DNA of 64,000 nt, taken from NCBI GenBank assembly GCA_009193035.1, contig SWDT01000011.1, positions 620,001-684,000 of the forward strand, in the 5' to 3' direction. Of this stretch, positions 12,588 through 23,630 are shown in pieces; the stretch's first letter is position 1; each line of letters begins with the position of its first letter. Origin of the DNA: Halicephalobus mephisto (taxonomy: Eukaryota; Nematoda; Chromadorea; Rhabditida; Panagrolaimidae). The position numbers and the translations under genes are program-made. The notes beneath the pieces were generated by a model, which did not search any database, was not told the origin of the DNA, and was given only the letters and a program-made list of their open reading frames with translations.

Positions 12588-13224
12588 ATGTCAGAAGTGC
12601 CTTCTACGTCTGTTCCTCCAGCTTCGGGCAACGATGGAGACAGATTTGTCTTGTTTGACACGGGATCGAAGAAGATCAAACCGGGCCCCAAGTCCAGGGC
12701 CCCGCAGAACATCATCAAGAGAGCCGGGGGACTCAAGAATAAAGACCTAAAGTGAGATTTTTCATTATTTATTTGTGATTAAATATTGATTAATCCAGAT
12801 ACGAAGATATGAAGCCGTTATATGATCTCTGGTGTGGATATTTTTCGGAAGTTTTGGCTGCAATAAAGGATCCAGATGAAAGATTACTGAAAACGGATTT
12901 TCACGGATGTGTCCTCTACGTGGCAGACTCCCCGAATCCTTCCCAAATAGGTCTTCACGGAATCTGTCTCCACGAATCCAAATCCACTTTCCAACTTCTG
13001 TCGAAAAAAAACAAAATTCTCAGTAAGAGTTTATTTACAAAGTAATTTTAACTTTTTAGTTTTCAGTTATTCAAAAAGAACACACGAGTTTTCAATTTAT
13101 TTTCGAAAATAAAGTTTTCACACTTTTTGGAGATGCCTTAGGCCAAAGGTCCTTCACGAGAGGAAAGAAGTTCAAAACTCGTCTGACTCTTCCATTTTTC
13201 CTTCCGATTCCAGAGAAAATCTGA
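12588..13224 (+). CDS. POP4: POP4/Rpp29, protein subunit of RNase P and RNase MRP
   Basis: RNA-binding subunit of the ribonucleoproteins that trim pre-tRNA 5' leaders and cleave pre-rRNA in the nucleus/nucleolus. Exons 12588-12751, 12799-13022 and 13067-13224 join in phase to 181 residues. The conserved UPF0086/Rpp29 Sm-like domain occupies the C-terminal two thirds: LWCGYF, LLKTDFHGCVLYV, GLHGICLHESKSTFQLL and the tail FTLFGDALGQRSFTRGKKFK, which parallel human LLKADFHGA and the KLQR...KKFK ending. The N-terminal extension is short and basic. The start ATG lies one base after a ttttag acceptor (ending 12586), suggesting spliced-leader addition. A clean AATAAA is not evident. Confidence 0.9.
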
Positions 13225-13539
13225 TTTTAGTTTTCTTGTTTGTTTTTGCCGGAGGAAAAAGGCGGAGTTTCCAGCGGCAATAAGCGCGGTTTCAAGCTTC
13301 TCTTCAACGACGTGGATCAATCATCCGAGAAGTCTCTTTTTTTTCAAAAAAGGTCAAATGGGAATTTGTTCTTTTTTTTTGTCCTTTTGAAATTTTGTTG
13401 AAATTTTAAAATATAAAATGAAATTTTTTATTTTTTTATTTTTTGTTATTCCGACTGTTTTTGGTCTTCATTGTCTCGTCGTCAGACCAGGTTTGTTTTA
13501 TTTTTAAAAATATTTAGAAAAAAATTTGAAAATTTTTGG

Positions 13540-13940
13540 AAATCATGAGTTTTGTTTTTTTCGAAATGCGAATGTGGTTCGACGCAGAAGAAACCTAAGA
13601 GGAGGAAGACGAGTCCTGTCGAGAAAGTTCCTGATGAATTTGATAAGGTTTCTTTTTCCACCACGAGTAGAAATTAATCTAAAAGAAACCTAAGAAAAAA
13701 ATGTCTAGTTCTGTCACGGAAAATTCCTAAAAACTATGAATTTTTTGTTTTAAAACGCAGCGGAAGTAAATGGAGGACGTTCGGAAAAGGAAGTTAGGTC
13801 CTGCCACGACAATTCCTGAAAATCATGATAAACTCGGTTTTTGACCAGTGCGAGTAGAAGCGAGTGCAAAGAAAACCGAAAGAAACGGTGGATTCTCACC
13901 ACGAAAGTCCCTGAAAATCATGATACTCTCTCGCTGTCAG
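13540..13940. repeat. Degenerate ~110-bp repeat with GAAACCTAAGA and CCTGAAAATCATGA
   Basis: About four decayed copies downstream of POP4, recognised by AGAAACC(T/G)AARA and TTCCTGAAAATCATGA. The frames are broken in every copy, so this is read as non-coding. Confidence 0.5.
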
Positions 13941-15210
13941 ATGCAAGCTAAATTTAATGCGGAATCCTAAAAACTGAAGTATCCAACTTTTTAGTTTTAT
14001 TTTTGAAATTACTTTTTCTTTGTTAAAATCTCCTTTATTATGAAATGAATTCCGTCCAAAAGCACTCCTTTGGCGGTCGGATTTTGAAGGCAATTGTAGG
14101 TTGAATCGGTACCCGAGTTGTGTTGTTTACACTTAAGCAATTGGGGAAATCCAAAAATTCATTAAAGAACGTAATGCTGGAATTTCCATGAATAAGGAAG
14201 CGGGTCAGCTGAGCTCCCGAGCTGACCATTGTCTTCCGGCTAACCACTGAACGGATGTTCTCAAATACGGCTTTGAATGGCTAATTACTATCTCACTTTA
14301 CTTTTTAAAAAGGACAGTTTTACAAATAATTGCATAATACAATCTGAGACCGCAAAAATAACTCTTAAATTGTCCCTTTGTTTTCGGAAAAAATAATATT
14401 TCACTCGGCCAGTTTTTCCAAGAAATGCCAATCTGAGCCAGGCAACGAAGCATCGAGGAAAAACTGGCTTCTCATCCTTGTAAAAGCCATATTTGTTTTT
14501 GGGTCATTCGTCAAATGGACCGTATTTGCGGTTGCGTAATCTGCCTCAGGCAATCAAGCCGGGATAATCTTTCTAAATTGTCCAAACTTTGCTGCGGCAC
14601 ATAAAAATTGAATCAAAAGTCGGGCCTTGATTGCCATGCCATAAAATGTCAAAACTGACAATTTTCCATTTCCAGTGACTATAGCCGAATTTCAACTTTT
14701 TCTTTCATCCAGAATTTTCCTCTCGAAAAAAAACAACACTTAAAAAATTCAAAAAAAAAACAAAACATACTGAAGCTTTTTTCTTTAATTTAAACCATAA
14801 ATTTCATTTGTCCGAATTTTCCAAATTTCTTAATGGAAAAAAATAAAAAAAAATTTTATTTAAAAAAATTAAAATTTTTATTTAAAAATTCTTTTATTTT
14901 AAAAAATTAATTTTTATTTAAAAAACATTTTTTTTTTGGAAAATTTTGAAAAATATAAAAATTTTCTATTTTTTAAATCAGTTTTGACATTAAAAATTTA
15001 TTTTTTTTTTTTGCAAATTTAAAAATTAGTGGAAAATTCCCCATTTTAACAAAGGTGAAAACTGAAATTTTCCGATTTTTTGTCAATTAAATTAATTTAT
15101 AAAAATTACATCAGTTTACTTACGTCAAAAATTGGAAATTTCCCGGAATGCCAAAAATCAAATTTGAAGAAATTTGCTTTTTTAAAATCACCGAATTTCG
15201 TGAGGAGGAA
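13941..15210. other. Gap without recognisable gene
   Basis: 13941-14700 is of mixed composition with only short ORFs and no splice-consistent chain. 14750-15100 is A/T homopolymer-rich. The missing 5' exon(s) of the Cys-rich gene at 16355 could lie here, but I could not identify them. Confidence 0.4.
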
Positions 15211-15282
15211 GTTTCGGTAGTTTAGTGGTTAGTACGCGTGACTGTAAAGTTGCAAAATCCGAGTTCGACTCTCGGCTGGAGA
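15211..15282 (+). tRNA. tRNA-like sequence, probably a tRNA pseudogene or tRNA-derived element
   Basis: A-box-like TAGTTTAGTGGTTAGTAC and B-box-like GAGTTCGACTCT are both present. The T arm is perfect (CCGAG, loop TTCGACT, CTCGG). The acceptor ends GTTTCGG/CTGGAGA pair at six of seven positions if G-U is allowed. The D stem is imperfect. The anticodon stem GTGAC/GTTGC pairs with two G-U wobbles, but the loop has only six bases (TGTAAA). The contained GTA would be Tyr, but nuclear tRNA-Tyr usually has an intron, which is absent. The short loop argues for a decayed copy. Confidence 0.55.
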
Positions 15283-15769
15283 TTCGAAGTTTTGTTTATC
15301 GAAAATTAATCGAAGAAATCAGAAACCGGATTAACTTCGATGTTGAATCTCTTCCGGTAGGTTTATCACTCAGAAGGAAGTCGTGTCAACGGATATCTGC
15401 GATCAAAAATGACGAATTTGAGATTTAATTTGTTTAATTTTTTTTATCTTTGATTTTGCGCCCGTAAGCCGACCTTCCGCAATGCTGAAAAAAAAACCGC
15501 ATTATATGTGAAAGGGACTGGTCACTTGGAAAAACTCAATTATGAAAATTGGCCTCTGTTGCGTGTTTGAAACAATGACCGGATTTAATCCCAAAGCCAA
15601 CGGACTCGGGATCATAAATCTGAGTGGTCATTTCAATTTCTGGAATAAGCAAAGCAACTTGTTTTCGACGGATTTCGCTGATTACGGTGGTTGGATAAGA
15701 TTACAGGACATTAAAGGATTTTAAAATTTTATAAAATCAACCATACACTTTTGGAATTTAAAAATATAA

Positions 15770-16020
15770 ATTAAAAATTTTCGGTCTCGAGTTGAAAATT
15801 CTAAATTTTCGTCTTGAGAGAATTTTTAAATATTTTCATTATTTTTTAATTACAAAAATAAAATTTTGATTTTTTGTCTTGAGTGGAAAATTCTAAATTT
15901 TCGTCTTGAGAGAATTTTTAAATATTTTCATTTTTTTAATTATAAAAATAAATTTTAATTTTTTGTCTTGAGTGGAAAATTCCGAATTTTTCGAATTTTA
16001 TTTGAAATATTTATATTTTT
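15770..16020. repeat. ~85-bp repeat, three decayed copies
   Basis: Words TTTTCGTCTTGAGAGAATTTTTAAATATTTTC and TTGTCTTGAGTGGAAAATTC alternate. It lies in the gap 15283-16354, which otherwise shows nothing coding. Confidence 0.55.
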
Positions 16021-16354
16021 TAATTTTATAATTTTATGAATAACACGGATCAAAAATTGTTGATTTTTCTCGAACGGAATTTTTGATTTAGAATTTGTTT
16101 GAACAAATACTGTAAAAATTGAATTTGACAACTGTCGAAAAGTATAGGGCTATTTCGAGGAAGTTGTAAAGCGGAATTTTAATAACAAAAGCGACTTTCA
16201 ACTGTCTTTCATCTCGCGCTGGCAATGATTGCGTTTTCTTAAGAAAAATCTCCAGGGAGATTTCTGCTGTCACGAACTGATGATTTCCTTTTTCGAACAA
16301 TTTCCGAAAAAGAAACAAAAATTGCCAGAGGGATTCTGAATGTAATTTTTTAAG

Positions 16355-18174
16355 GATACGGTCTTGTGAGTGAAAAATGCCCGAAAGGAAGTACAGGCTG
16401 CAGGATTAGGATAAGCAAAGATTCTGTGGATTTTTACGAATATTCTGCTTTATACGACCGGAATCAGTACGTTTGTGTTCACAAGACCGAATTCGACGGA
16501 GCTAAAAAGAGCGGTTGCGTCAAAAAGAAAACAGGTGGGTCTCAACACGACAAAATTACTGTAATAAAAAAATACAAAGTTACCGTAATAAAAAATACGA
16601 AATTACTGTAATAGAAAACTACAGAATTACCGTAATAAGAAGTACAGAATTATCGTAATAAAAAAATACAGAATTACTGTAATAAAAAATACGAAATTAC
16701 CGTAATAAAAAATACGAAATTACTGTAATAAAAAATACAAAATTACTGTAATAGAAAACTACAGAATTACCGTAATAAAAAATGCAAAATTACTGTAATA
16801 AAAAACTAATCTTAGAATTTAGCAAAAATTTCCGGAACTTTGTAGAACTTTAAAATTCTATAGAGATTTCTAGAAACCAGTGAAAATTTTTAAAATTTTC
16901 CAAAAAGTTACAAGATTTTAGAAATTTTTATTTTCAAAGAAAAAAGTTTTCGATTTTTTTTTAATTAAAAAAGCATCTTTTTAAAGAAAATTTTCAGTTT
17001 TTTTCGAATTAGAAAATTTTCGATTTTTTTTAATTGAAAAATTTTCGGTTTTTTTAATTGAAAAATTTTCGATTTTTTTTTAATTGAAAAATTTATAGGA
17101 AAAGTCAGATGTTGGTGTCATGGAAGATCGAACTGCAACACCCCGGAAGACTCCAAAGCCCTGTACGAAGCCTTCATTTCTGACTCCATCGATGAATTCA
17201 ACAGAGTAATTGAAGAAATAGATTCAGCCCCTTCGGCAGTGGATTATTCCAATTCGAATTCAGAAACAAAAACGACCACGAAAGCTCCAGAAGTCTTCAA
17301 AGTTCCGATTTTGTCGAAGCAGAAACCCAGCCTCAGGGGCTCGGCCATTTCCGGAAGACAAAAAACCGGAAAATCGGCCGTTCTGATGACGGAAGACAAC
17401 GATAAAAAAGACTTCATGAGGGATCCAGAAGGTCGAAAGTTGAATTCAACGAAAAATCTTCTGAAATCTCCCGAATTCGAAGGTGGTCATACTTTTTCGA
17501 AATCTTCTGGAATCAACAAACCAGAAGACGACAAACACAAACTTCGACATCATCATCATAGATCTGAAAAAAATGAAAAAATCGAAAAAATAATTAAAAA
17601 GAAAAAAAATCAAACAAGTCAATCAATGAAGATAAATTCGGAAAACGACCTCCAACTCAAGTCCGCGGTCAGATCCCCTGCAAAAAACGCCAAAATTCAT
17701 CTTGATTCAAATAACGAAATCCACGTGATTCACGTAGGACCTCAGGAAAAAGACAAATATCAAAGAATTGTGGATTCAGATGAATTTGAAGGAATTGTTA
17801 AAAAAATAATTCCGACAGAAATGGCTTCAGATGACCTCTATGACGAAGAAGAATTGGCCAGACTTGATGCTGAATTTCTTCAACAACAAAAAGAACAAAA
17901 TCGACCCAAACCTCAAGACCGATCTGACGTCATCAGAATCCTTCCTCAAGACCGATCTGACGTCATCAGAATCCCACTTCAAGGTCAATCTGACGTCAGA
18001 ATCCCACTTCAAGGTCAATCTGACGTCATCAGAATCCTACCTCAGGAAGACGAAACCCTCGGGCAAGACATGAGTCAAGTCACAGGAGAATACTTTGACG
18101 CTGTTCCAGTAGACTTTTGTCCTACAGTATCCATCTCAATTAGCTTGATTATTTCTATTTTTATTTTATTTTAA
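16355..18174 (+). CDS. Cys-rich secreted protein, probably GPI-anchored; 5' exons not found
   Basis: Two exons in phase: 16355-16534 and 17099-18174 (stop TAA). The first encodes spaced cysteines (KCPKGSTGC...YVCVHKT...SGC); the second continues with RCWCHGRSNCNT. A terminal C-X-C...C-N pattern recalls nematode Ly-6/three-finger domains, but the assignment is tentative. A long Ser/Lys/His-rich, probably disordered region follows, with four consecutive copies of a 10-residue unit around QDRSDVIRI near residue 290. The C-terminus is a short hydrophobic run (SISISLIISIFILF) directly before the stop, typical of a GPI-attachment signal. Codon 1 of the first exon is split and there is no ATG, so at least one upstream exon with a signal peptide is missing; acceptor ttttttaag ends at 16354. 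AATAAA at 18247. Confidence 0.6.
16550..16805. repeat. ~24-bp tandem repeat AATTACTGTAATAAAAAATAC
   Basis: About eleven copies of a 22-25-bp unit, alternating ACTGTAATA and ACCGTAATA, immediately after the donor of the 16355-16534 exon. Confidence 0.8.
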
Positions 18175-18519
18175 TTGTAAGCTTTTCAAAATTGCCGCTC
18201 ACTTTTGAATTTGCCGGTTTTTTGGTTTCATTATGCCACAGCTTCGAATAAATTATAAAAAATCAAAGAAAACCACTTTACTCGAAGTAATTTTTTAAAA
18301 TCCTACCGTAATGGATATATATATCCGGAATCCGTTGGTTTTTAGATTTTTGAAAATAAAAAACTCAAAAAAATTCATATATCGAAAACTAAAAATTTCC
18401 TTAAAATAATGCTTTTAAAATTAAACAAAAAAGATCTTAAATCCACGGATTTCCTGGATTATCTCGTTTCAGAAGAATGTTCAGCAAAATTGAATTACAG
18501 ATTCCGAATATATCTTCGA

Positions 18520-18985
18520 AAAAACTTAAATTTGATATATAAACTTCTTCAAAAAAAATAAATTTGATATATGAATTGTTTCGAAAAAAAATAAATTTGA
18601 TATATAAACTTTTTCAAAAAATCTAAATTTGATATATAAACTTTTTCAAAAAAATCTAAATTTGATATATGAATTGTTTCGAAAAAAATCTAAATTTGAT
18701 ATATGAATTGTTTCGAAAAAAAATAAATTTGATACATAAACTTCTTCAAAAAATCTAAATTTGATATATAAACTTCTTCAAAAAAATCTAAATTTGATAT
18801 ATAAACTTCTTCAAAAAAATCTAAATTTGATATATGAATTGTTTCGAAAAAAATCTAAATTTGATATATAAACTTCTTCAAAAAAATCTAAATTTGATAT
18901 ATGAATTGTTTCGAAAAAAATCTAAATTTGATATATAAACTTCTTCAAAAAATCTAAATTTGATATATAAATCTTTTCGAAAAAT
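18520..18985. repeat. ~33-bp tandem repeat AAATTTGATATATAAACTTCTTC
   Basis: About fourteen copies. Two unit variants alternate: ATATAAACTTCTTCAAAAAA and ATATGAATTGTTTCGAAAAAA. The array fills the gap between the convergent 3' ends of the Cys-rich gene and the acyl-CoA synthetase gene. Confidence 0.85.
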
Positions 18986-19011
18986 TTCTTCGAGTAAAGC
19001 GCTGTCTTTTG

Positions 19012-22000
19012 TCAGTAGAGCTCCAGAAACCCGGCTTTCAGGAGTTGTCGAAGTTTGTATTTTTGGATTTTTGTGTTAACCCGAGGGAAATCGTCAATGA
19101 TCGAAAACTTGTCTGGGATGTAAAGCTAAAATTGGACGATTTGAAATCATAAATTTAAAAAAACTTACATTATTTTTTTTGCAAAGTTGTATCAGATCGG
19201 TCCGGATGAATTCAGGCACACATTCGAGTTTCTTCGGAATCACGATGGCCACGACAGGGGCTCCGGGACAAGATTGAAGAACCTAAAAAACGAAATAATC
19301 AAATTTTCCGTATTGTCGAGAGTTTAAAGTAAAAATTTGGATCATTCGCGTTGAGACATAACTTATAAGTCAAGTTTAAATGAAGAAAATTTAAATAAAA
19401 ACAGCTTTTTAGAATAGAAAAAATCCGGAAACCATATTGTAACATAAAAAATATAAACTTTATATTTTCAAAGTTGATCTTTAAAGTTCGAACTCAAAGT
19501 TGACTGTCAGAATTCAATGTTACTGATCAAAGTTCGAAGTCAAAGTTGATGATCAAATTTCAAAGTCAAATTTGATCTTTAAAGTTCGAACTCAAAGTTG
19601 ATTGTCAGAATTCAATGTTACTGATCAAAGTTCGAAGTCAAATTTGATCTTCAAATTTCAAAGTCAAATTTGATCTTTAAAGTTCGAACTCAAAGTTGAC
19701 TGTCAGAATTCAGTGTTAATGACCAAAGTTTGAATTTTAACAATTAACTTTAATTTCGAACTCAAAGTTGATTTTCGAAGTTCAAAGTCAAATTTGATCT
19801 TCAAAGTTCGAACTCAAAGTTGATTGTCAGAATTCAAAGTTACTGACCAAAGTTCGAAATTAAAGTTAATTGTCAAAATTCAAAGTCAAAATTGATTTTC
19901 GAAGTTCATCATCGATGTTGACGATGAAAGCTCGAAGTTGAAATTTTGAATTTTCGCGTTGAGACTAAATCCAACCCTTACCTGGACTCCTTTAATTTCG
20001 GCATAAGTGGCCATGATTCTTTCCATCTTCCAGTGCTCGATCAGGTTGTCGTTTCTGTCGTAGATGACGTCATCTTTGTGGGTGATGATCTCGATATTTC
20101 CGTCCACAGATTGAGCAGCGATGTCTCCTGTGGAGATTAACTCGGATAAATCGTTGAAATCGGGGCCGAATCCGATGAATTTGGTTTTTTTCAAAGGTCT
20201 GAATTTGAGTTCTCCGACGGTCCGTTTTTCGGTCGAAAATCGGTTTATTTTTTGGATGAAGACCTCGAATCCTTCCAGAGGCCTTCCGATGGCCTTGATC
20301 AAATTCGTTGTGTTATCCGAAATGACAGGAATACAGCCGACTTCCGCCAACAGCATCCCGACGGCGATCCTCTTCGCGTTCGACATGACTCTGTCGACGG
20401 AAATCAGAAGTTCTGTCGTCACTCTTTCTCCTAACAAAATTACAGTATTTACAGAAGGCAAAATTATCTTGTGAGTGAAAAACGTCCTTAATCCCAGCCT
20501 CAAAGCCGCCGCATTAGACAACACACAAGTGCACTGGTACTTCTGGACCGCCTGGAACAGACCCCGGGGGATCGGGGACGGCTCCGAGAACACACTTCGG
20601 GATTCTGTCAAGAAAGGAGTGAAAACGACCAGACAGAAAACTGGCATTCTAAATAATTTAAAATACTACTGTAAAAATTTTAAAAATTAAATTTTTAATA
20701 AAGTTAAAATTTTAAAAATTAAATTTTTAATAAAGTTAAAATTATTTACTGAATTTTGAAATATTTAAAAAATTTTAACAAAATTGTAGAAAATTCAAAA
20801 AATTTCTGATATTTTCGAAAATTTCTAAAAAATTCTACAATTTTAGAAAATTCTAAAATATTTTTAAAAATATTCGATTTTTTGATTTTATTTTGAAAAA
20901 TTTTATATTTTTTAATATATTTAATTTTAGAAAATTTCAGAATTTGGAAGATTTTATATTTTTAAAAATTTCGGAATTTTTAATTTTTGAAATTTTTGGA
21001 ATTTGTGATTGAATTTTGGAAGATTTTAATTGTTGAAAAAACTACCTGAACAACGGAAGAGCACAACAAAGAACTGTTTCGTTTCCGATTCCGATGGCGT
21101 CGGCGGCGATTCTGCAGCCGTTGATCAGCTGATAGTGGGTTAGTCCGATTGCCTTGGGGGGTCCGGATGATCCGAGAGAAAAGGCGATCCCGGCTAATTT
21201 ATGGGGGTTCCATTGGGAGTAGTTAGGGAGTTTTTCGATTTTTTCTTTTGTGGATTTTCCGAAAATTTCACTTAACGTAAAAGTTCCGCCGTGTTTGTGG
21301 TCTTCGTCGGCGAGAATCACATGAGTCAACTTCGGAAGCGAATTCGATTTCAGTTTGCCTCTGGCACAGGACTTCAATTCTGGACAAACAAGAAGTAAAA
21401 GTTCGTATATGAAATCTGGTTCTTTATTCGGAGCAAAAAATATCACAGCTCTGAAATCCCCTCCGGAAAGCAGATTCCGGAGCTGGTCTGGAGATTGGAA
21501 ATTCGGATTCGCCAGACCGAAGACGAGTCCGGCACGAGCCGCCCCGAGGACAGCAACCACCAGCTGACTGTGGTTGTGTCCACAGATCAGAATCCGGTCA
21601 TTCGGCTTCAATCCAGAAGCCAGAAGTCCGGCAGCAAAGGATTCCATCTAGAAATATTTCATAATTATCATTCTAATTAAAAATCAAATTTTTCACAAAA
21701 CCATCTCAATTCAAATTTTCAAAAATTTTTAGAAATTTTCAAAATTTTTTCGGAATTTTTCGAATTTTTTCAGAAATTTTCAAAATTTTTGATCAATTTT
21801 AGGAAATTCCAAAAAGCTACAGAATTTTCCATGGATTCTAAAAACTTCGTAGAAACTTTTTTTTAATTTAGAAAATTTTGGAATTTTCCATGGATTCTAA
21901 AACTTTTTTTTATTTAGAAAATTTCAAAAGCTTTTCGCAGATTCTAAAAACTTTTTTTAAATTTAGAAAATTCCGGAATTTTCCATAGATTTTAGAAATT

Positions 22001-22411
22001 TTATAAAAATTTTTTTTAAATTTAGAAAATTTCAGAATTTTGCATGGATTCTAAAATTTTATAAAAAATTTTTTTAATTTAGAAAATTTTGGAATTTTGC
22101 ATGGATTTTAGAAATTTTATAAAAAAATTTTTAAATTTAGAAAATTCCCGAATTTTCCATAGATTTTAGAAGTTTCTACAAAATCCTAATTTTTTAAAAC
22201 ATGGATATTTGGAAATAAAACTTACGTCATTTTTGATAGATCCAAAAGTGAGTCCTGATTTCTCCTGATCGAAAGCAAAAGCGATTTTTTCAAAGTTGCA
22301 TTTTCTGTAGACAAGTTCAGGAATAGTGGCTTCAGAAGGAGAAAATTCTTTTTGTTTTTCTCTAGTAAAATCGAGACAAAAAACGGATTCGCGAGCGATT
22401 GCCAGCGGCAT
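19012..22411 (-). CDS. Acyl-CoA synthetase / 4-coumarate-CoA ligase-like, ANL superfamily (divergent)
   Basis: Five exons on the minus strand join in phase: 22226-22411, 21046-21647, 19982-20648, 19169-19282, 19012-19125, giving 560 residues, the usual length for 4CL-like acyl-CoA synthetases. These enzymes activate carboxylic acids via an acyl-adenylate. Recognisable motifs: the phosphate-binding loop as SLGSSGPPKAI (about residue 220), VGMLLAEVG in place of YGMTE, STGDIA (A7), and the C-terminal PRVNTKIQKYKLR with its Lys (A10). Departures: the loop lacks the usual T-T-G, and the hinge after STGDIA reads THKDDVIYDRNDNLIEHW where DR-K-I-KYKG is expected, so the conserved hinge Arg and Gly are gone. 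Activity is therefore uncertain. The last exon start follows an attttag acceptor (19126). A probable spliced-leader acceptor precedes the ATG. No clear peroxisomal signal at the end (GFLELY). Confidence 0.85.
19470..19930. repeat. Array of AAAGTTCGAACTCAAAGTTGA-type units
   Basis: In the intron of the acyl-CoA synthetase gene. Higher-order unit about 90 bp (GATCTTTAAAGTTCGAACTC ... AATTCAATGTTACTGATC), repeated about five times. Same word family as the frm-1 intron array at 1990-2410. Confidence 0.7.
21720..22175. repeat. ~70-bp repeat AATTTTCCATGGATTCTAAAA
   Basis: Six or so decayed copies in the first intron of the acyl-CoA synthetase gene. The unit contains TTTAATTTAGAAAATT and CCATGGATTCTAAAA. 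Confidence 0.65.
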
Positions 22412-22639
22412 TTTTCCGAACGACTAAAATCTCGAAGATGTGCTTGAACAAAAATTGCAAAACAACTGGATCAATAAATATCTTTTTTCACTCAAAATCC
22501 AAGTGGATAATTTGAGATTTGAAAAAAAACAATCGTCGGCAAACAAACGATTTTTTTTATTTCCTCAAAAGACGGATTTTTTTCGTTTTCTGAATCTGTC
22601 AGCACCTGAAGTGATTGATTAAGATCTGATCTATGTAAT

Positions 22640-23400
22640 TTTTGCAAATTTTCGGCAAAAATTTTCATAAATATTTTAATTTAAAAAAAATTTTTTTAAT
22701 TTTCGAAATTTTTTATATTTTAATTTTAAAAAATAAAATATTTTTTTGTAAAATTTTCATAAATATTTTAATTTTAAAAAAAATTTTTTTAATTTCCGAA
22801 ATTTTTTATATTTTAATTTTAAAAAATAAAATATTTTTTTGTAAAATTTTCATAAATATTTTAATTTTAAAAAAAGTTTTTAATTTCCGAAATTTTTTAT
22901 ATTTTAATTTTAAAAAATAGAATATTTTTAATTTTCGGATTTTCTTTTATAAAAATTTTCATAAATATTTTAATTTTAAAAAAAAATTTTTTTAATTTTC
23001 GAAATTTTTTATATTTTAATTTTGAAAAATAAAATATTTTTTTGTAAAATTTTCATAAATATTTTAATTTTAAAAAAAGTTTTTAATTTTCGAAATTTTT
23101 TATATTTTAATTTTAAAAAATAGAATATTTTTAATTTTCGAATTTTCTTTTATAAAAATTTTCATAAATATTTTAATTTAAAAAAAAATTTTTTTAATTT
23201 TCGAAATTTTTTATATTTTAATTTTGAAAAATAAAATATTTTTAATTTTCGAATTTTTATAAAAATTTTCATAAATATTTTAATTTAAAAAAAAATTTTT
23301 TTAATTTCCGAAATTTTTTATATTTTAATTTTAAAAAATAAAGTATTTGTTTTTAAATTTTCGAAATTTTCATAAATATTTTTAAATTTAAAATAAAAAT
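22640..23400. repeat. ~90-bp AT-rich tandem repeat, about eight copies
   Basis: Unit contains AAAATTTTCATAAATATTTTAAT, TTTCGAAATTTTTTATATTTT and AAAAATAAAATATTT. It lies between the divergent 5' side of the acyl-CoA synthetase gene and the 3' end of the DUF148-like gene. Open frames across it are low-complexity artefacts. Confidence 0.8.
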
Positions 23401-23630
23401 TTAATTTTATGAAAGAAATTCAACAAAAAAAGTAAGATTTTAAAAAATTGAAAAAATTCCGGACCGATTTTCGAGTTTCATTTTTTTTTTTCATGTTCTG
23501 GAGATCGGAATGAATTTTTTAACACCCCAGTAATTGGAAATTTACATATTATTTTTATTTCATGCGTTATAAAAAGTGCAATTGATTACTTTATTAAAAA
23601 ATAAGATATGAAAGTTCCAATTGGATAGAA

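Noticed and set aside
15225..15428. Open frame starting inside the tRNA-like sequence
   Set aside because: Its first 20 codons are the tRNA-like element; no splice or start context supports translation.
18520..18985. Regularly spaced repeats that could suggest a CRISPR array
   Set aside because: Units are head-to-tail without unique spacers and the genome is eukaryotic; this is an ordinary tandem repeat.
20400..20470. Possible short intron within the third acyl-CoA synthetase exon
   Set aside because: A gttag acceptor-like word is present, but the frame is open across it and the only GT upstream would give an intron of about 22 bp.
22642..22920. Ile/Phe/Lys-rich open frame
   Set aside because: It is entirely inside the 90-bp AT-rich tandem array and changes frame with each unit.
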